DNA of 64,000 bases from Nipponacmea schrenckii (lineage: Eukaryota; Mollusca; Gastropoda; Lottiidae), in the NCBI GenBank assembly GCA_030562195.1, contig CM060202.1, positions 34,090,599 through 34,154,598 of the forward strand. The letters run 5' to 3'. The stretch's first letter is position 1. Each line of letters opens with the position of its first letter. The notes beneath the pieces are model-generated. The model saw only the letters and a program-made list of their open reading frames with translations. It did no database searches and was not told the DNA's origin. Made by a program: the position numbers and the translations under genes. Below are positions 11,701 to 21,104 of the stretch, piece by piece.

Positions 11701-12238
11701 ATCCAATCCAAAGAAAAACATCCTGGTTCTTTTGATATTGTTCATATTAAAGATGCCCAAGGACACACTTTTGCTACCAGGTACGTTTTAAACTCATTTT
11801 GCATGGCTTGATCGAAGTCACTTCAATTCTGTACGAATTTTGGTGGTCAAAAGTAAGCCAAAATAAAATCTTTCAGACGGTCGTTATTCAGTTCTATAAC
11901 TTAATAGCATTACCAAATGTTAGTACACATAATATTCATCAATTAACTTGTATATCATAACTATCACTATTCATTAGGTCATATTTAGCACATTGGGCTT
12001 TCAATAATTTGGATTTCGTGTTGCAGTTCAGATTTATTAACTATTGGTATACTCAGTCTTTAGTGAAAAGATGAAAATCTCTATTCCTTATCTTCATTTC
12101 AGAATGAACTATGTATTTGTTATTGGTAAAGGTAGTAAACCATGGATCTCTTTACCCAAGGGTAAAGGTATTAAACTGTCGATTACAGAAGAAAGAGATA
12201 AAAGAATTGCTGCAGTTGCTGCTGCATCTTCATCTTAA
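5603..12238 (+). CDS. RPS4: 40S ribosomal protein S4 (eS4), five exons, 5' end missing
   Basis: Joined exons 5603-5783, 6354-6451, 6651-6822, 11651-11780 and 12103-12238 encode about 238 residues that follow eukaryotic eS4 from [16 protein letters not shown] to the stop. Hallmarks include [61 protein letters not shown] and [13 protein letters not shown]. All introns have GT-AG ends and phases are consistent at every junction. eS4 is about 263 aa in animals, so roughly the first 27 residues (the usual MARGPKKHLKR start) are absent. I found no matching exon in 1-5602, so they are probably upstream. The protein is a structural component of the cytoplasmic small ribosomal subunit. Introns are large (up to 4.8 kb) and repeat-filled, and three carry an H/ACA-like RNA. 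The C-terminal tail is alanine/serine-rich. Confidence 0.96.
5936..6064 (+). ncRNA. Candidate H/ACA-box snoRNA, intronic copy 1
   Basis: A 129-nt unit lies in sense in the RPS4 intron 5784-6353. Hairpin 1 has lower stem GGCTT/AAGCC, GATC/GGTC pairing and apical stem CAATTC-TTTA-GAATTG. A single-stranded AAAATA then fits the H-box ANANNA. Hairpin 2 has GCTAT/ATAGC with GTT/AAC above. The unit ends in ACA (6059-6061) three nt before its 3' end. Two homologues sit in other introns of the same gene with the same 5' and 3' boundaries. H/ACA RNAs guide rRNA pseudouridylation and are commonly hosted in ribosomal-protein introns. The second hairpin's lower stem is weak. Confidence 0.72.
6354..6451 (+). 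CDS. RPS4: RPS4 exon ([17 protein letters not shown]...PEEAK)
   Basis: The acceptor is CTTACTTTTAG and the donor is AAG|GTTAGT. The exon completes the split Asp codon and encodes 32 further residues, including [15 protein letters not shown]. Confidence 0.95.
6651..6822 (+). CDS. RPS4: RPS4 exon ([12 protein letters not shown]...KFEAG)
   Basis: The acceptor is GATTATTTCAG and the donor is GCTG|GTGAGT. It encodes 57 residues plus one base, with [16 protein letters not shown] and [13 protein letters not shown]. The preceding intron is only 199 bp and is the one internal intron without an H/ACA-like unit. Confidence 0.95.
6823..7097 (+). other. RPS4 intron segment, nothing recognised
   Basis: AT-rich intron sequence between the donor at 6823 and the H/ACA-like unit. 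No repeat family or ORF was recognised. Confidence 0.5.
7098..7226 (+). ncRNA. Candidate H/ACA-box snoRNA, intronic copy 2
   Basis: Homologue of the unit at 5936-6064, differing at a handful of positions, in the RPS4 intron 6823-11650 (sense). It retains GGCTT/AAGCC, CAATTC/GAATTG and GCTAT/ATAGC. Its hinge reads AAAATTAAAT, which still contains ANANNA-type hexamers. The terminal ACA is at 7221-7223. Similarity begins and ends at the same nucleotides as in the other two copies. Confidence 0.7.
7295..9066 (+). mobile_element. Pearl-like element(s) with ~162 bp tandem core array
   Basis: A truncated start (TATATGCCCACATGG, 7295) is followed by a full start TATACGCCCACATGGG (7423) with a TCCGTCGGTCCGTCC tract. 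About six well-conserved tandem monomers run from ~7487 to ~8500. The landmark TATCCACAATAGAGGCTACAG recurs near 7648, 7811, 7972, 8155, 8317 and 8477, mostly 160-163 bp apart with one copy ~20 bp longer. Diverged monomers continue to ~8960. The 3' end (CTGCCAGTGGGCGTATG, then CTTGCCTGGCAAG) is at about 9028-9064. It lies in an RPS4 intron. Confidence 0.75.
9089..10101. mobile_element. TTAA-flanked DNA transposon B (MITE-like, 22-bp perfect TIRs)
   Basis: The left end GGCTAGACAGTACACG... (9089-9110) is a perfect inverted match over 22 bp to the right end (10080-10101). Both sides are flanked by TTAA (9085-9088 and 10102-10105). The length is 1013 bp. It holds only short ORFs and no transposase motif. 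It interrupts pearl-like core repeats inside the RPS4 intron. A TTAA duplication is the signature of piggyBac-type insertion, but the termini are not those of the MITE A family. Confidence 0.85.
10106..10475 (+). repeat. Pearl-like core monomers
   Basis: Continuation of the monomers interrupted by transposon B. It carries ATTGCCCTTG and ACCCAAGGATGAGCC landmarks. No gene. Confidence 0.55.
10476..11592 (+). mobile_element. Pearl-like element with a distinct ~160 bp core variant
   Basis: The element starts TATACGCCCACATTATAATG. Diverged monomers follow with the landmarks GAGTTATTGC, CTTAGTCAAAAC, GGCTTGTGAACGCGATAGAG and GATTTGAATGAAATTTG, recurring roughly every 160 bp. It ends at AAGTGGGCATATCTTGCTAGGCAA (about 11557-11580), a decayed version of the GTGGGCGTATATTACC end. 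It lies in an RPS4 intron. Confidence 0.65.
11651..11780 (+). CDS. RPS4: RPS4 exon ([16 protein letters not shown]...TFAT)
   Basis: The acceptor is TTTGATTTCAG and the donor is ACCAG|GTACGT. The exon completes the split Gly codon, adds 42 residues and ends with two bases of an Arg codon. Residues [20 protein letters not shown] are strongly conserved in eS4. Confidence 0.95.
11805..11930 (+). ncRNA. Candidate H/ACA-box snoRNA, intronic copy 3
   Basis: Third homologue, 24 nt after the donor of the last RPS4 intron (11781-12102). It keeps GGCTT/AAGCC, AATTC/GAATT, hinge AAAATA and terminal ACA (11925-11927). In hairpin 2 the stem is GTTAT/ATAGC: a C-to-T change that stays pairable as a wobble. 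The apical GTT/AAC stem is kept although the loop is three nt shorter. This pattern favours structural constraint over random decay. Confidence 0.7.
12103..12238 (+). CDS. RPS4: RPS4 terminal exon ([10 protein letters not shown]...SSS stop)
   Basis: The acceptor is TCTTCATTTCAG. One base completes the Arg codon, then 44 codons and a TAA stop. It contains [20 protein letters not shown] and the EERDKRIAA tail typical of eS4. Confidence 0.95.
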
Positions 12239-12255
12239 AATGTGGTCATTGCACC

Positions 12256-12266
12256 AATAAAATAAA
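12256..12266 (+). promoter_or_regulatory. RPS4 polyadenylation signal
   Basis: Two overlapping AATAAA hexamers begin 17 nt after the RPS4 stop, implying a very short 3' UTR as is usual for ribosomal protein genes. Confidence 0.8.
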
Positions 12267-12292
12267 AAAATGAAAACTTCAAACTGTCTTTT

Positions 12293-13565
12293 TATATGCC
12301 TACATGAAATAGAGCTTATTTTGTTGTCACTCATATCAGTCTGGTCTGTCCATTCACAATGCTTTAACACTGGAAAAGGCACAATTCTTGAAAGATTACA
12401 GATTTTCTCATAACTTGGTGTGAATGTTATTCCAGAATGAAACCTATTGAAAATCAGATAAATGGAAAAATATTATCAGTTGTTGCCCTTTTTTTATTCG
12501 CCCCATGAATATGTAGATTCCAAATCAAATGTAGCCATGATGTTATGTCATCATTTTAACAGTCTTTTCTGATTGTGATTGTGCTTTCACCCCTGAGGAA
12601 GTATGTTTTTACCCACACGTGATGTTTGAAAATAAATAAATGGTTTTATTGGCAGAACATAATTATTTTAATTTTCACATATGAATACGTGGACGTAAAT
12701 TGTCGTTGCCCCTGTCAGTCCGTCAACATTTGTTGTAGACACCATAGAAGCTACAATTTTCTTTGGATTTTAATGAAACTTGGTATGAGCATTGGAATTG
12801 AAAAGACTACGGCCAAGTTAGATTTTTACGAGACAGTTTTGAGTTATTGCCCCTGCCTCTATATTTGTTGTAGACAAAATAAAAGCTACAATTTTCAATG
12901 GATTTAAAAGTTGGTGTGAGCATTGGAATTGATTAGACCTCAGTCAAGTTTGAATTTGACAGTTTTTCAATGAACTGTTTTGAGTCATTGCCCTTGACTT
13001 AGTGAAATTGCGTCGATATTCTACTGTGGTGGCAATAAGCTTTCATTTTCAAAGGATTTTTATGGAACTTGGTGTAAGCATCAGAATTGATAAAACATTA
13101 GTCAAGTTTGAATTTTTGACTTTTTTTAAGAATGTTTTTTGAGTTTTTGCCCTTGACTTTGTAAAATTTCAAAATGATTGGGTGCAATATAAGCTACTTC
13201 AATATTCATTCAGTGAATGTTTTTTAAAGTTATTGCTTAATTTATTTTTCAAATTCCATGCTGCCATTGGTCGTATGCTACCTTGCCTGGCAAGCCATTT
13301 TTTTTTTTATCGAACAAGGAAGCACAATAGGTGGATTTAACGAAACTGGTGCTGAAATTGAATCACCCAAGGATGACCACATTTGAATATAATTTATTTT
13401 ATGAATTATTGTTGCCCTTGTTCTTTAAAAACGGGTAAACACTTGACATTTTACTAGAACTCGGATGCACTATCATGTATATTTATAACCCCAGAAGGTT
13501 GAAAATTTCATTCCGGTGATTGTTCAAATTCAATGTTACCAGTGGGCGTATATTAAGCTATCTTT
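12293..13565 (+). mobile_element. Degenerate pearl-like elements downstream of RPS4
   Basis: Decayed starts (TATATGCCTACATG at 12293; CATATGAATACGTGGACG near 12678) are followed by diverged core monomers with GAAGCTACAATTTTC and GTTATTGCCC. 3' ends lie near 13259-13297 (GTCGTATGCTACCTTGCCTG) and 13537-13560 (CAGTGGGCGTATATTAAG). No gene. Confidence 0.6.
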
Positions 13566-14072
13566 TCGTTAGCTATCTATCGTCTATCTCTCCCTGGTTG
13601 GAACAATCCTAATTCCGTGTTCATCAAAGGTTTGATAGGCAAGCCAATTTTGGTGTGCGCTAAAGAAAACTTGTCTGCGAGTTGACCGAGTACCTTTCAG
13701 GAAAACATACACAAAAGAATAGCCCCACTATAACTGGGGAAAGGCTAGAAATATCTGGTATAATTTAGGCATTTTAGAACGGATTAGGGAAACTAAGGCT
13801 AAATCAAATTGCATTTCCATATTCGTACCAAGGAGGTTCTAACCTCCTTGACTCTTACGATAACATCGGACCTGTCTTATGGAGGTTTGGAGTTTTCACG
13901 TCGCGGTGTAGCCTGAAAGATTTATCCCACATTTCCAGTGAACACAGACAGTATTCTCATGAAAACAGGTTTTTATCTATTATAAAAAAAAATATCCATT
14001 TCGTCAAGAAACCAATCATTGAAGTAGGTATAACGCATAATCTGGCAATGCTTTTTCAGATTTATGTTCTGT
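13566..14072. other. Intergenic spacer between RPS4 and CUEDC2-like gene
   Basis: Non-repetitive within this window. No ORF or RNA gene was recognised. By position it should hold the upstream region of the CUEDC2-like gene. Confidence 0.4.
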
Positions 14073-14184
14073 ACTTCCGGCAAATCTTTTGTTTTCTTTA
14101 TCCTCTATCATCCAGTACCGTTGAGCGACGAAAGACAAAAGAAGTCTGGGTGTTAAAGACTATGTTTTCTTTTGATTCGAAACG
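14073..14184 (+). promoter_or_regulatory. Possible CUEDC2 promoter and non-coding first exon
   Basis: An ETS-type motif ACTTCCGGC (14073-14081) lies about 100 bp before a plausible donor (AACG|GTAAAG, exon end 14184). The next good acceptor is the one preceding the start-codon exon (15031-15032). A leader exon here would explain the 25-nt untranslated stretch in the start-codon exon. Transcript data are absent, so this is a suggestion only. Confidence 0.3.
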
Positions 14185-15032
14185 GTAAAGTAGAAAAATG
14201 AATGGCCTAATCTGACGAGAGCCTTTTAGTCACTAAAAATTCATTTATAGCATGACAGCTAGTCTTGAAAAAATTCACAACGTTGGCAAAACTATTTTCC
14301 ACTCACAATCTTAAGTTTAAAACCCAGACCGATAAGTCAACAAATAATCGGGTCGATGCCAATATTATTATAATTACCATCTCTTGGCCTGGCCATTTTT
14401 GGATTTGCTGTCATTTGAAAAGCCTCATTTTACTGTGAAGAAAAAAGTAGTTGTCAGCTCCATAGCATTACTGAGTAGACTATTAGACTCTTCTTATATT
14501 TCTTCCGTTGGATGAATTGTCAATTATAAAACTTAGACTAAATGTGACACCAGAAAATTTCTTAATAATACTTAACCAAAAAAAAAACAATCTGCAGCTT
14601 TCAAATCTACTTTATGTCTTTAAATCTTGATTGTATAATACATCATTGTTGATGTCATGATTGCAGACAAAAATTCATGTTGTGTGTCAAACAAAATGGT
14701 CTTCACATAATGTTCAAAAAATGTGCATAAAAGTAGCATGTAAAGCTCATTTTATTAACTTTCAATGCTTCTATCATCTGAGGCCTTTTTAAGTTTGGGG
14801 AGAGGTAGATTGCAAGTTATTAAATGACAAATCTATGTAATTGAGGTGATGACCTATTGGCTAGGCCAGATTGTGTTACAAATATTTCGCCAGTTTTTGT
14901 GGTAAACAGGAAGACCGGTTATCTAACAGTATCAAGTTATATTTTTATTAATGAATGATAATGTCCATACTGGTATATGAAACTTTTTTATTTTTATATT
15001 TTTGTTAATTACCTTATGACTGTTCATTTCAG
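14185..15032 (+). other. Putative CUEDC2 leader intron, nothing else recognised
   Basis: Single-copy-looking AT-rich sequence with no ORF, ending in the acceptor TGTTCATTTCAG. Confidence 0.35.
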
Positions 15033-15134
15033 CGGAGAACTTGGTTGAGGTAACACCATGGATACAAAAGATGAGATTATCAAAAAAGAAGTTTCAAGCC
15101 TGCTTCATAAACATCACCTTCAAGATTCATTAGG
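15033..15134 (+). CDS. CUEDC2: CUEDC2 exon with start codon (coding from 15058)
   Basis: The acceptor is TTCATTTCAG (15031-15032). The sequence GGTAACACC precedes ATG at 15058. The 25 codons are MDTKDEIIKK through LQDSL, ending with GG before the donor GTATGT. The GG plus A of the next exon makes Gly, reproducing the spacing seen in vertebrate CUEDC2. Confidence 0.8.
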
Positions 15135-18100
15135 GTATGTTCTAAATTTACATAATTTATCCTTCATTTATTCTTAGGTACCGCGTAATAATTATTTATT
15201 TTTTGTAATTACGTATTTCGACTTTGGCGAAAACGTATTGTAATCGTTCGGATTATTTTATTTTTTTTTTTTTTTTTTTTTTTTTTGTAATTCTTGGATG
15301 AGTTTGCAGACAAACTGGTAAAAGGTGCAGAAATTCTAAATCTACAGTTGATCTTAGAATGATTTCTATTATCAAATAAAACAAAAACGGAAGTTCTATC
15401 TCTGACAGGAAGTGAGAACCGGAAGTTCAGGTTTTTTTGCTTTAGCAAGTTTATTTTCAGTTCGATTTTGACCGGATTTTCAGATTTGAAAACTTCAATG
15501 TATTTCTCAACTAACAATTATAGGTTTTATGCAATTAGGTTAAATATTTTACCCACGATTTGCAATTCAATATTCAAGGGTCATCGGCAAAAATTTCAGA
15601 CCGTGATTTCTCCTTTAATGTAAATGGTAAAATTTTGAAACTTTACCAGTTGATAGGCGATATGTTTATAATTTTTGAAAAAATGTGAAAAAAAAATTCC
15701 ACTTCCGGTTTAGCCTCAAATGACGTAATTACGTAACTTCCGGTCTATAACTGCTAGGTGAAAAGTGAAAACTGTTTTATAAATAACTTGTCAATAGTAA
15801 TTGATTTGACCTAAATAATTAGGTCAAGCTGCCATATCGGCCGCCATTTTGAATTTTCGTTACAATTCTTAAATCCGAAATTCAGACACTACTGATAGAC
15901 CGATTTTGATGAAATTTAGCACATAGATACAATGGATCATTATCTACCTTTTCTTGGAGACCGATTTTCAAATTTCGTATTTTCTTTCGAATTATTTAAA
16001 TTTCGATTTTTTCAAAATTAGGTCACTTTAACGGGTACGGAAGGTGTGACCCACTTAATCTATGACCTTGAAAATTATGTCAAATAATATTCAATATATT
16101 GTCTACGAGTAGATATTTTTTAATTTGGCTTACTTAAAAAATTCATAGAGATAAGTGTACTTAAATACAGCAAAAATTGATAATTTTCATATTTTCGCCA
16201 TCATTAACCGTTACGGAAGGTGTGACCTAATTATTTTATGACTTTGAAAACTAGGTCAAATGATATTCAATATATTGTCTAGATGTAGGTAATTGCAAAT
16301 TTAGCCTACATAATATTTTAAGGCTCTCGAAATACGTTCATAATTGTAAGCAATTCTAGTTTTGATTTTGATTTTTTTACGATTAAAAATTAATCCAGTT
16401 AAAATGATTCAAAGATATTATATATCTTTAATAAAAGGAATGATTGTTCATTTCTCGTTGTGGGCGATGTATGATATGGAATATTTGGAAGGAAATGACA
16501 ACCTTTAGAATTTTAAATGATATTCTCTTAAGCAAAAATAATGTACAGTTGAGAGGACTAGTGGTATAAGGGACGCAACTCTATAAAATACTCTCTTAAA
16601 GAAGTAAAGCCGCGCTGTTAATTTGATGGCTCTATGTTATACCATGGCAACTTGCCACAAATTACAGGATCTAATGTTCCTACTACACCTAAATTAAGAT
16701 TGATAAATAAATAAATAAACAAATTAAAAGTATCAACGATCTGGAAAATTTAATCCGAGATCAATTTGTAATCTCAAATAAGGTGTTATGTCCCTTTATG
16801 ACCACAAATTTTTTTTTTTGACGTTTTGTTTTACACACTAATTAAACAGATATAAATGTTACAAGAAGAGTTAAGAAGATAAGGCAACAGTGCAAAAAGT
16901 CAAATTGTGTTAATTTCTTATCGTTTGGTCAAGACAAATTTTGACATTTCCAGTTTAAGTATCGCAACCAATCAAAACAAGTCATTATACTGAGTAGGCG
17001 TGGTTACGTTCTATTTTAAATGACAGCCAGGAGATATAACACATTCTAAATATCTCGGAAGCTGCACAATTGTTCCAAACAGGTCTAGTTATTATTATGG
17101 AATTGGATATTATAAATGCAACGTTTCACCCATGCAATAGAAGGGACGCGCACTGCCTTGGTACCGTCTAACGGTTCTATTTTTTTTTTTTTTTTTGTAA
17201 TTCTTGGATGAGTTTGCAGACAAACTGGCTAAAGGTGCAGAAATTCTAAATCTACAGTTGATCTTAGAATGATTTCTATTATCAAATAAAACAAAACCGG
17301 AAGTTCTATCTCTGACAGGAAGTGAGAACCGGAAGTTCAGGTTTTTTTGCTTTAGCAAGTTTATTTTCAGTTCGATTTTGACCGGATTTTCAGATTTGAA
17401 AACTTCAATGTATTTGTCAACTAACAATTATAGGTTTTATGCAATTAGGTTAAATATTTTACCCACGATTTGCAATTCAATATTCAAGGGTCATCGGCAA
17501 AAATTTCAGACCGTGATTTCTCCTTTAATATAAATGGTAAAATTTTGAAACTTTACCAGTTGATAGGGGATATGTTTTTAATTTTTGAAAAAAAGTGAAA
17601 AAAAAATTCCACTTCCGGTTTAGCCTCAAATGACGTAATTACGTAACTTCCGGTCTATAACTGCTAGGTGAAAAGTGAAAACTGTTTTATAAATAACTTG
17701 TCAATAGTAATTGATTTGACCTAAATAATTAGGTCAAGCTGCCATATCGGCCGCCATTTTGAATTTTCGTTACAATTCTTAAATCCGAAATTCAGACACT
17801 ACTGATAGACCGATTTTGATGAAATTTAGCACATAGATACAATGGAACATTATCTACCTTTTCTTGGAGACCGATTTTCAAATTTCGTATTTTCTTTCGA
17901 ATTATTTAAAATTTTGATTTTTTCAAAATTAGGTCACTTTAACGGGTACGGAAGGTGTGACCCACTTAATCTATGACCTTGAAAATTATGTCAAATAATA
18001 TTCAATATATTGTCTACGAGTAGATATTTTTTAATTTGGCTTACTTAAAAAATTCATAGAGATAAGTGTACTTAAATACAGCAAAAATTGATAATTTTCA

Positions 18101-18800
18101 TATTTTAGCCATCATTAACCGTTACGGAAGGTGTGACCTAATTATTTTATGACTTTGAAAACTAGGTCAAATGATATTCAATATATTGTCTAGATGTAGG
18201 TAATTGCAACTTTAGCCTATATAATATTTTAAGGCTCTCGAAATACGTTCATAATTGTAAGCAATTCTAGTATTAAAAACTTAGTGTTATACAAGTAAGA
18301 TGTATTAAGAGGACGTAAAACTCCATTCATTTCATTTCATTTATGTATTAAGTTCATATAAATAAAGATGACATTGTTTTCAGTTTTGTATTAAATAATA
18401 TCTAAATTAATTAGAAGTATAGATGATTCTGTATTGAGTTATGTAAAAAGAAAACTATTTTAATATATTATTATAGAAGTATAGATGATGTTGTATTGAG
18501 TTATGTAATAAATAATATTTTAGCATATTATTATAGAAGCATAGATGATGTTGTATTGAGTTATGAAATAAAAAATATTTTAATATATTATTATAGAAGT
18601 ATAGATGATGTTGTATTGAGTTATGTAATAAATAATATTTTAATATATTATTATAGAAGTATAGATGATGTTGTATTGAGTTATGTATTAAGTATATTAG
18701 AAGATCTAGGAGATACTACTAATCCAGAAGAAAATATAGATGTTGATCAATTTATTGAAATGGTGTCTGCCTACATTCCTGGATTCTTACAAATACCAAG
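15058..18800 (+). CDS. CUEDC2: CUE domain-containing protein 2-like, N-terminal part (two coding exons, 3' part not found)
   Basis: Exons 15058-15134 (25 codons plus 2 nt) and 18657-18800 (1 nt, 47 codons, 2 nt) join in frame. The second exon encodes DDVVLSYVLSILEDLG, PEENIDVDQFIEM and AYIPGFLQIPR. These align with vertebrate CUEDC2 DEVIFSYVLGVLEDLG, SEENFDMEAF and AYVPGFAHIPR. The ATG is preceded by a spliced leader segment and gives an N-terminus of the expected length. In vertebrates CUEDC2 is a ubiquitin-binding adaptor in receptor turnover and NF-kB/cell-cycle control. Its CUE domain lies further C-terminal and is not in view. No later exon was found up to 64000, so the following intron is over 45 kb, or an exon lies in a gap, or the gene is rearranged. 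The second exon's 5' end is amplified in a 60-bp in-frame repeat. Confidence 0.85.
15208..16359 (-). mobile_element. Family X unit 1 in CUEDC2 intron
   Basis: Read on the minus strand, the unit starts CTAGAATTGCTTACAATTATG (16359) and has ACGTATTTCG close to the 5' end. It ends with a poly(A) run and the hairpin TACGTTTTCG-CCAAAGT-CGAAATACGTA (about 15209-15236). It is about 97% identical by eye to the unit at 17181-18270. The body contains AAAATGGCGGCC, ACTTCCGG and AGGTCA motifs. There is no coding capacity: the apparent ORF near its 3' end is compositionally biased and runs into the poly(A). Confidence 0.75.
16360..17179 (-). mobile_element. Family T unit 1 (truncated), CUEDC2 intron
   Basis: On the minus strand the unit begins TAGAACCGTTAGACGGTACC directly after the poly(A) of the X unit at 17181. 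It then matches the longer plus-strand T unit starting at 39202. It stops at ATCGTAAAAAAATCAAAATC, where the next X unit begins with CTAG. A 5' hairpin ACCGT-TAG-ACGGT is present. Confidence 0.7.
17181..18270 (-). mobile_element. Family X unit 2 in CUEDC2 intron
   Basis: On the minus strand it starts CTAGAATTGCTTACAATT (18270) and ends in a 16-nt poly(A) run at 17181-17196, with no terminal hairpin. Instead the T unit follows directly. Together the units at 18270-15208 form a head-to-tail minus-strand array X-T-X. Confidence 0.75.
18415..18716 (+). repeat. 60-bp tandem repeat containing CUEDC2 3' splice site and exon start
   Basis: Five tandem units start at 18415, 18477, 18537, 18597 and 18657. 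The last four are spaced exactly 60 bp; the first is 62 bp and diverged. Each carries ATTATAG|AAGTATAGATGATG (acceptor AG plus the codons SIDDVVLSY), followed in upstream units by VINNILIYYYR-type codons. The reading frame is open through the last four units and continuous with the genuine exon. The first unit runs into a stop. The expansion moved a splice acceptor together with exon sequence. Confidence 0.9.
18657..18800 (+). CDS. CUEDC2: CUEDC2 second coding exon
   Basis: The most downstream acceptor (AG 18655-18656) gives a protein collinear with vertebrate CUEDC2 without extra residues. The donor is ACCAAG|GTAAAC. Using the acceptors at 18475, 18535 or 18595 would insert 60, 40 or 20 residues in frame. 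Confidence 0.82.
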
Positions 18801-18953
18801 GTAAACTTTCATATTGCATTCATATACTATTATGCATTATCTTAACAAAATGGAAAATATCAAGCACAATAGCTCATTGGTTAGAAGGACTTTAAAAGGG
18901 GGTAATAGGTCTTAGAATGAACATACAATTTGAAAATTTTAAACTTGGCCAAT
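18801..18953 (+). other. CUEDC2 intron start before assembly gap
   Basis: Intron sequence from the donor to the gap. No further feature seen. Confidence 0.5.
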
Positions 18954-19453
18954 NNNNNNNNNNNNNNNNNNNNNNNNNNNNNNNNNNNNNNNNNNNNNNN
19001 NNNNNNNNNNNNNNNNNNNNNNNNNNNNNNNNNNNNNNNNNNNNNNNNNNNNNNNNNNNNNNNNNNNNNNNNNNNNNNNNNNNNNNNNNNNNNNNNNNNN
19101 NNNNNNNNNNNNNNNNNNNNNNNNNNNNNNNNNNNNNNNNNNNNNNNNNNNNNNNNNNNNNNNNNNNNNNNNNNNNNNNNNNNNNNNNNNNNNNNNNNNN
19201 NNNNNNNNNNNNNNNNNNNNNNNNNNNNNNNNNNNNNNNNNNNNNNNNNNNNNNNNNNNNNNNNNNNNNNNNNNNNNNNNNNNNNNNNNNNNNNNNNNNN
19301 NNNNNNNNNNNNNNNNNNNNNNNNNNNNNNNNNNNNNNNNNNNNNNNNNNNNNNNNNNNNNNNNNNNNNNNNNNNNNNNNNNNNNNNNNNNNNNNNNNNN
19401 NNNNNNNNNNNNNNNNNNNNNNNNNNNNNNNNNNNNNNNNNNNNNNNNNNNNN
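18954..19453. other. Assembly gap (500 N)
   Basis: Exactly 500 Ns, a conventional placeholder size, so the true distance is unknown. Sequence to its right resumes inside repeat Y. Confidence 0.99.
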
Positions 19454-21104
19454 TTTCAGTCTTATTCTTTTCAAGCTATGTAAAGGTCGTCCTTGTCTTC
19501 TATGCCCTTGGGGATTCCAGTCCAGTGCCTCTCTGATGATGTTGTTTTGAGATCAAAAGGATGCATATGGTAGAGTTCAAAAGTTATGAACTTTCAGACG
19601 GAAGTCAGTTTTGAAAAACTTTGGCAGGACCTGGTCCAAAGACAAATTTGAAATCGAAAAATATGCCACTAGAGGATCTAGATAATTATCCAAATTATAT
19701 TTTAAAATAGGTCTGAAAAAATAGGATTAAAAATGGCGGACGAGTAGTATTTTTCCAATAATTTGCATATTTCACGATGGCGATCAAACGGTTAGGAATT
19801 TGCATAAATGGCATACATACAAAATGAAGATATTGATGGTACTAATTCTGTGGAATAAAAAAATTGCAAGTTTGTGCAAAAATTTAATCCGAAAATTCCG
19901 ATTTCTGTGATTTTCTTCATTTTTTGGTCATTTTCGGACGTTTCCGGCTAATTTCGGAAAATGTTTTATCGGAATCTTTAATGATAATTTTTTGTCTACT
20001 CATCTACCAATTTTTGTGAAAAAATAAGACGTAAATTTAAAAAAAAACACGTGCTTTTTCATAAATCACGCACAATTAATATAGAACTAAGAACAAAATT
20101 TTCTAATATTTAAAAGCGCAATTTTGATCAAAATATAAAGTGTTATACACCATTGGAAAGAATAAATTACGCGTAATAAGGACATAAAAGAAATTTTGAC
20201 GTATGTAAATGAGGTCACGTGACAGAGCTCTTCGAAGTTAAAAAGTGCAATTTTCAAATGGCTGTAAAACCGGAAGTTGACATTTCACAACAAAAATGAA
20301 GACATCAATGGATAGATCTCGACAAGGGCAACAACTTTTGTGCAGGTCACATGGTCACCGAAGGTCAAGGTCACGATATATGAACGTTGGAAAATTAGGC
20401 ACTGAGTGAAAAAAAAGAACCGGAAATGAAAGGTAAGCTAAATCGAAATTCAAAATTCGGCTTCCTAAGAATTGTTAGCAATCGATTGGAGTTTGCATAG
20501 ACATCAAAATTACAATTGTCCGATTAACCCCTAAGGCCCAATTTTTCACTTTACAAAAGTAAGTGGTTTAATGATGGCGACTGATCTGTTACTTCCGGTT
20601 CAATTTTTGTTAATTATAAAATCATTATGGGTTAATAGTAACTAATTGCAAAAAAAAAAATTCAAATATCTTTAGAATTCCGGAAGTGAAAATTCGAAGT
20701 TTAGCGACGTATGACGCCGAAACCGGAAGTGATGTCGACATTTTGAAAACAGATTTTTCTTGACAAGAAAAATGTTTATCTAACTGCAAATTTTGATTTC
20801 GATCTAATCAAAATTGCAAAAGTTAGAAAAAGTGTTAAATTTTAAAATGAAAAAGTCAGCAACAAAAGTAAAAATTTCAAAATTTTTAAACTGCTATTAT
20901 GTAAATCTAAGTTATAAGTAGTAAATAAAAAAAGTCCGAACCAGATTGGATAAAATAACGAGCCGTGAGTTAGTAAACAAAAATAAAATTTGTGACGTTC
21001 TACGTCATTTCCGGTAGAACAAAAATGCGTCATTTTACATTTAAACAACAACGAGCACAAGATTACGTTACAATATCACGCTAGATTGTGTAAGACATTT
21101 GCAG
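19454..21104 (+). mobile_element. Repeat Y copy 1
   Basis: The left edge is cut by the gap. It begins within a decayed LINE tail (minus strand; motif GTCGTCCTTGTCTTCTATGC) and continues with the shared ETS/AGGTCA body. A nearly identical copy lies at 41545-43196. No intact ORF. Confidence 0.75.

Noticed and set aside
15209..15517. Minus-strand frame of 102 codons, with a near-identical one at 17110-17427
   Set aside because: It lies in family X repeats and its tail is poly-lysine from the poly(A) run. The two frames are similar only because the repeats are.
18881..19550. Long frames across the N gaps (also 43160-43736)
   Set aside because: They consist of unknown residues from Ns and carry no information.
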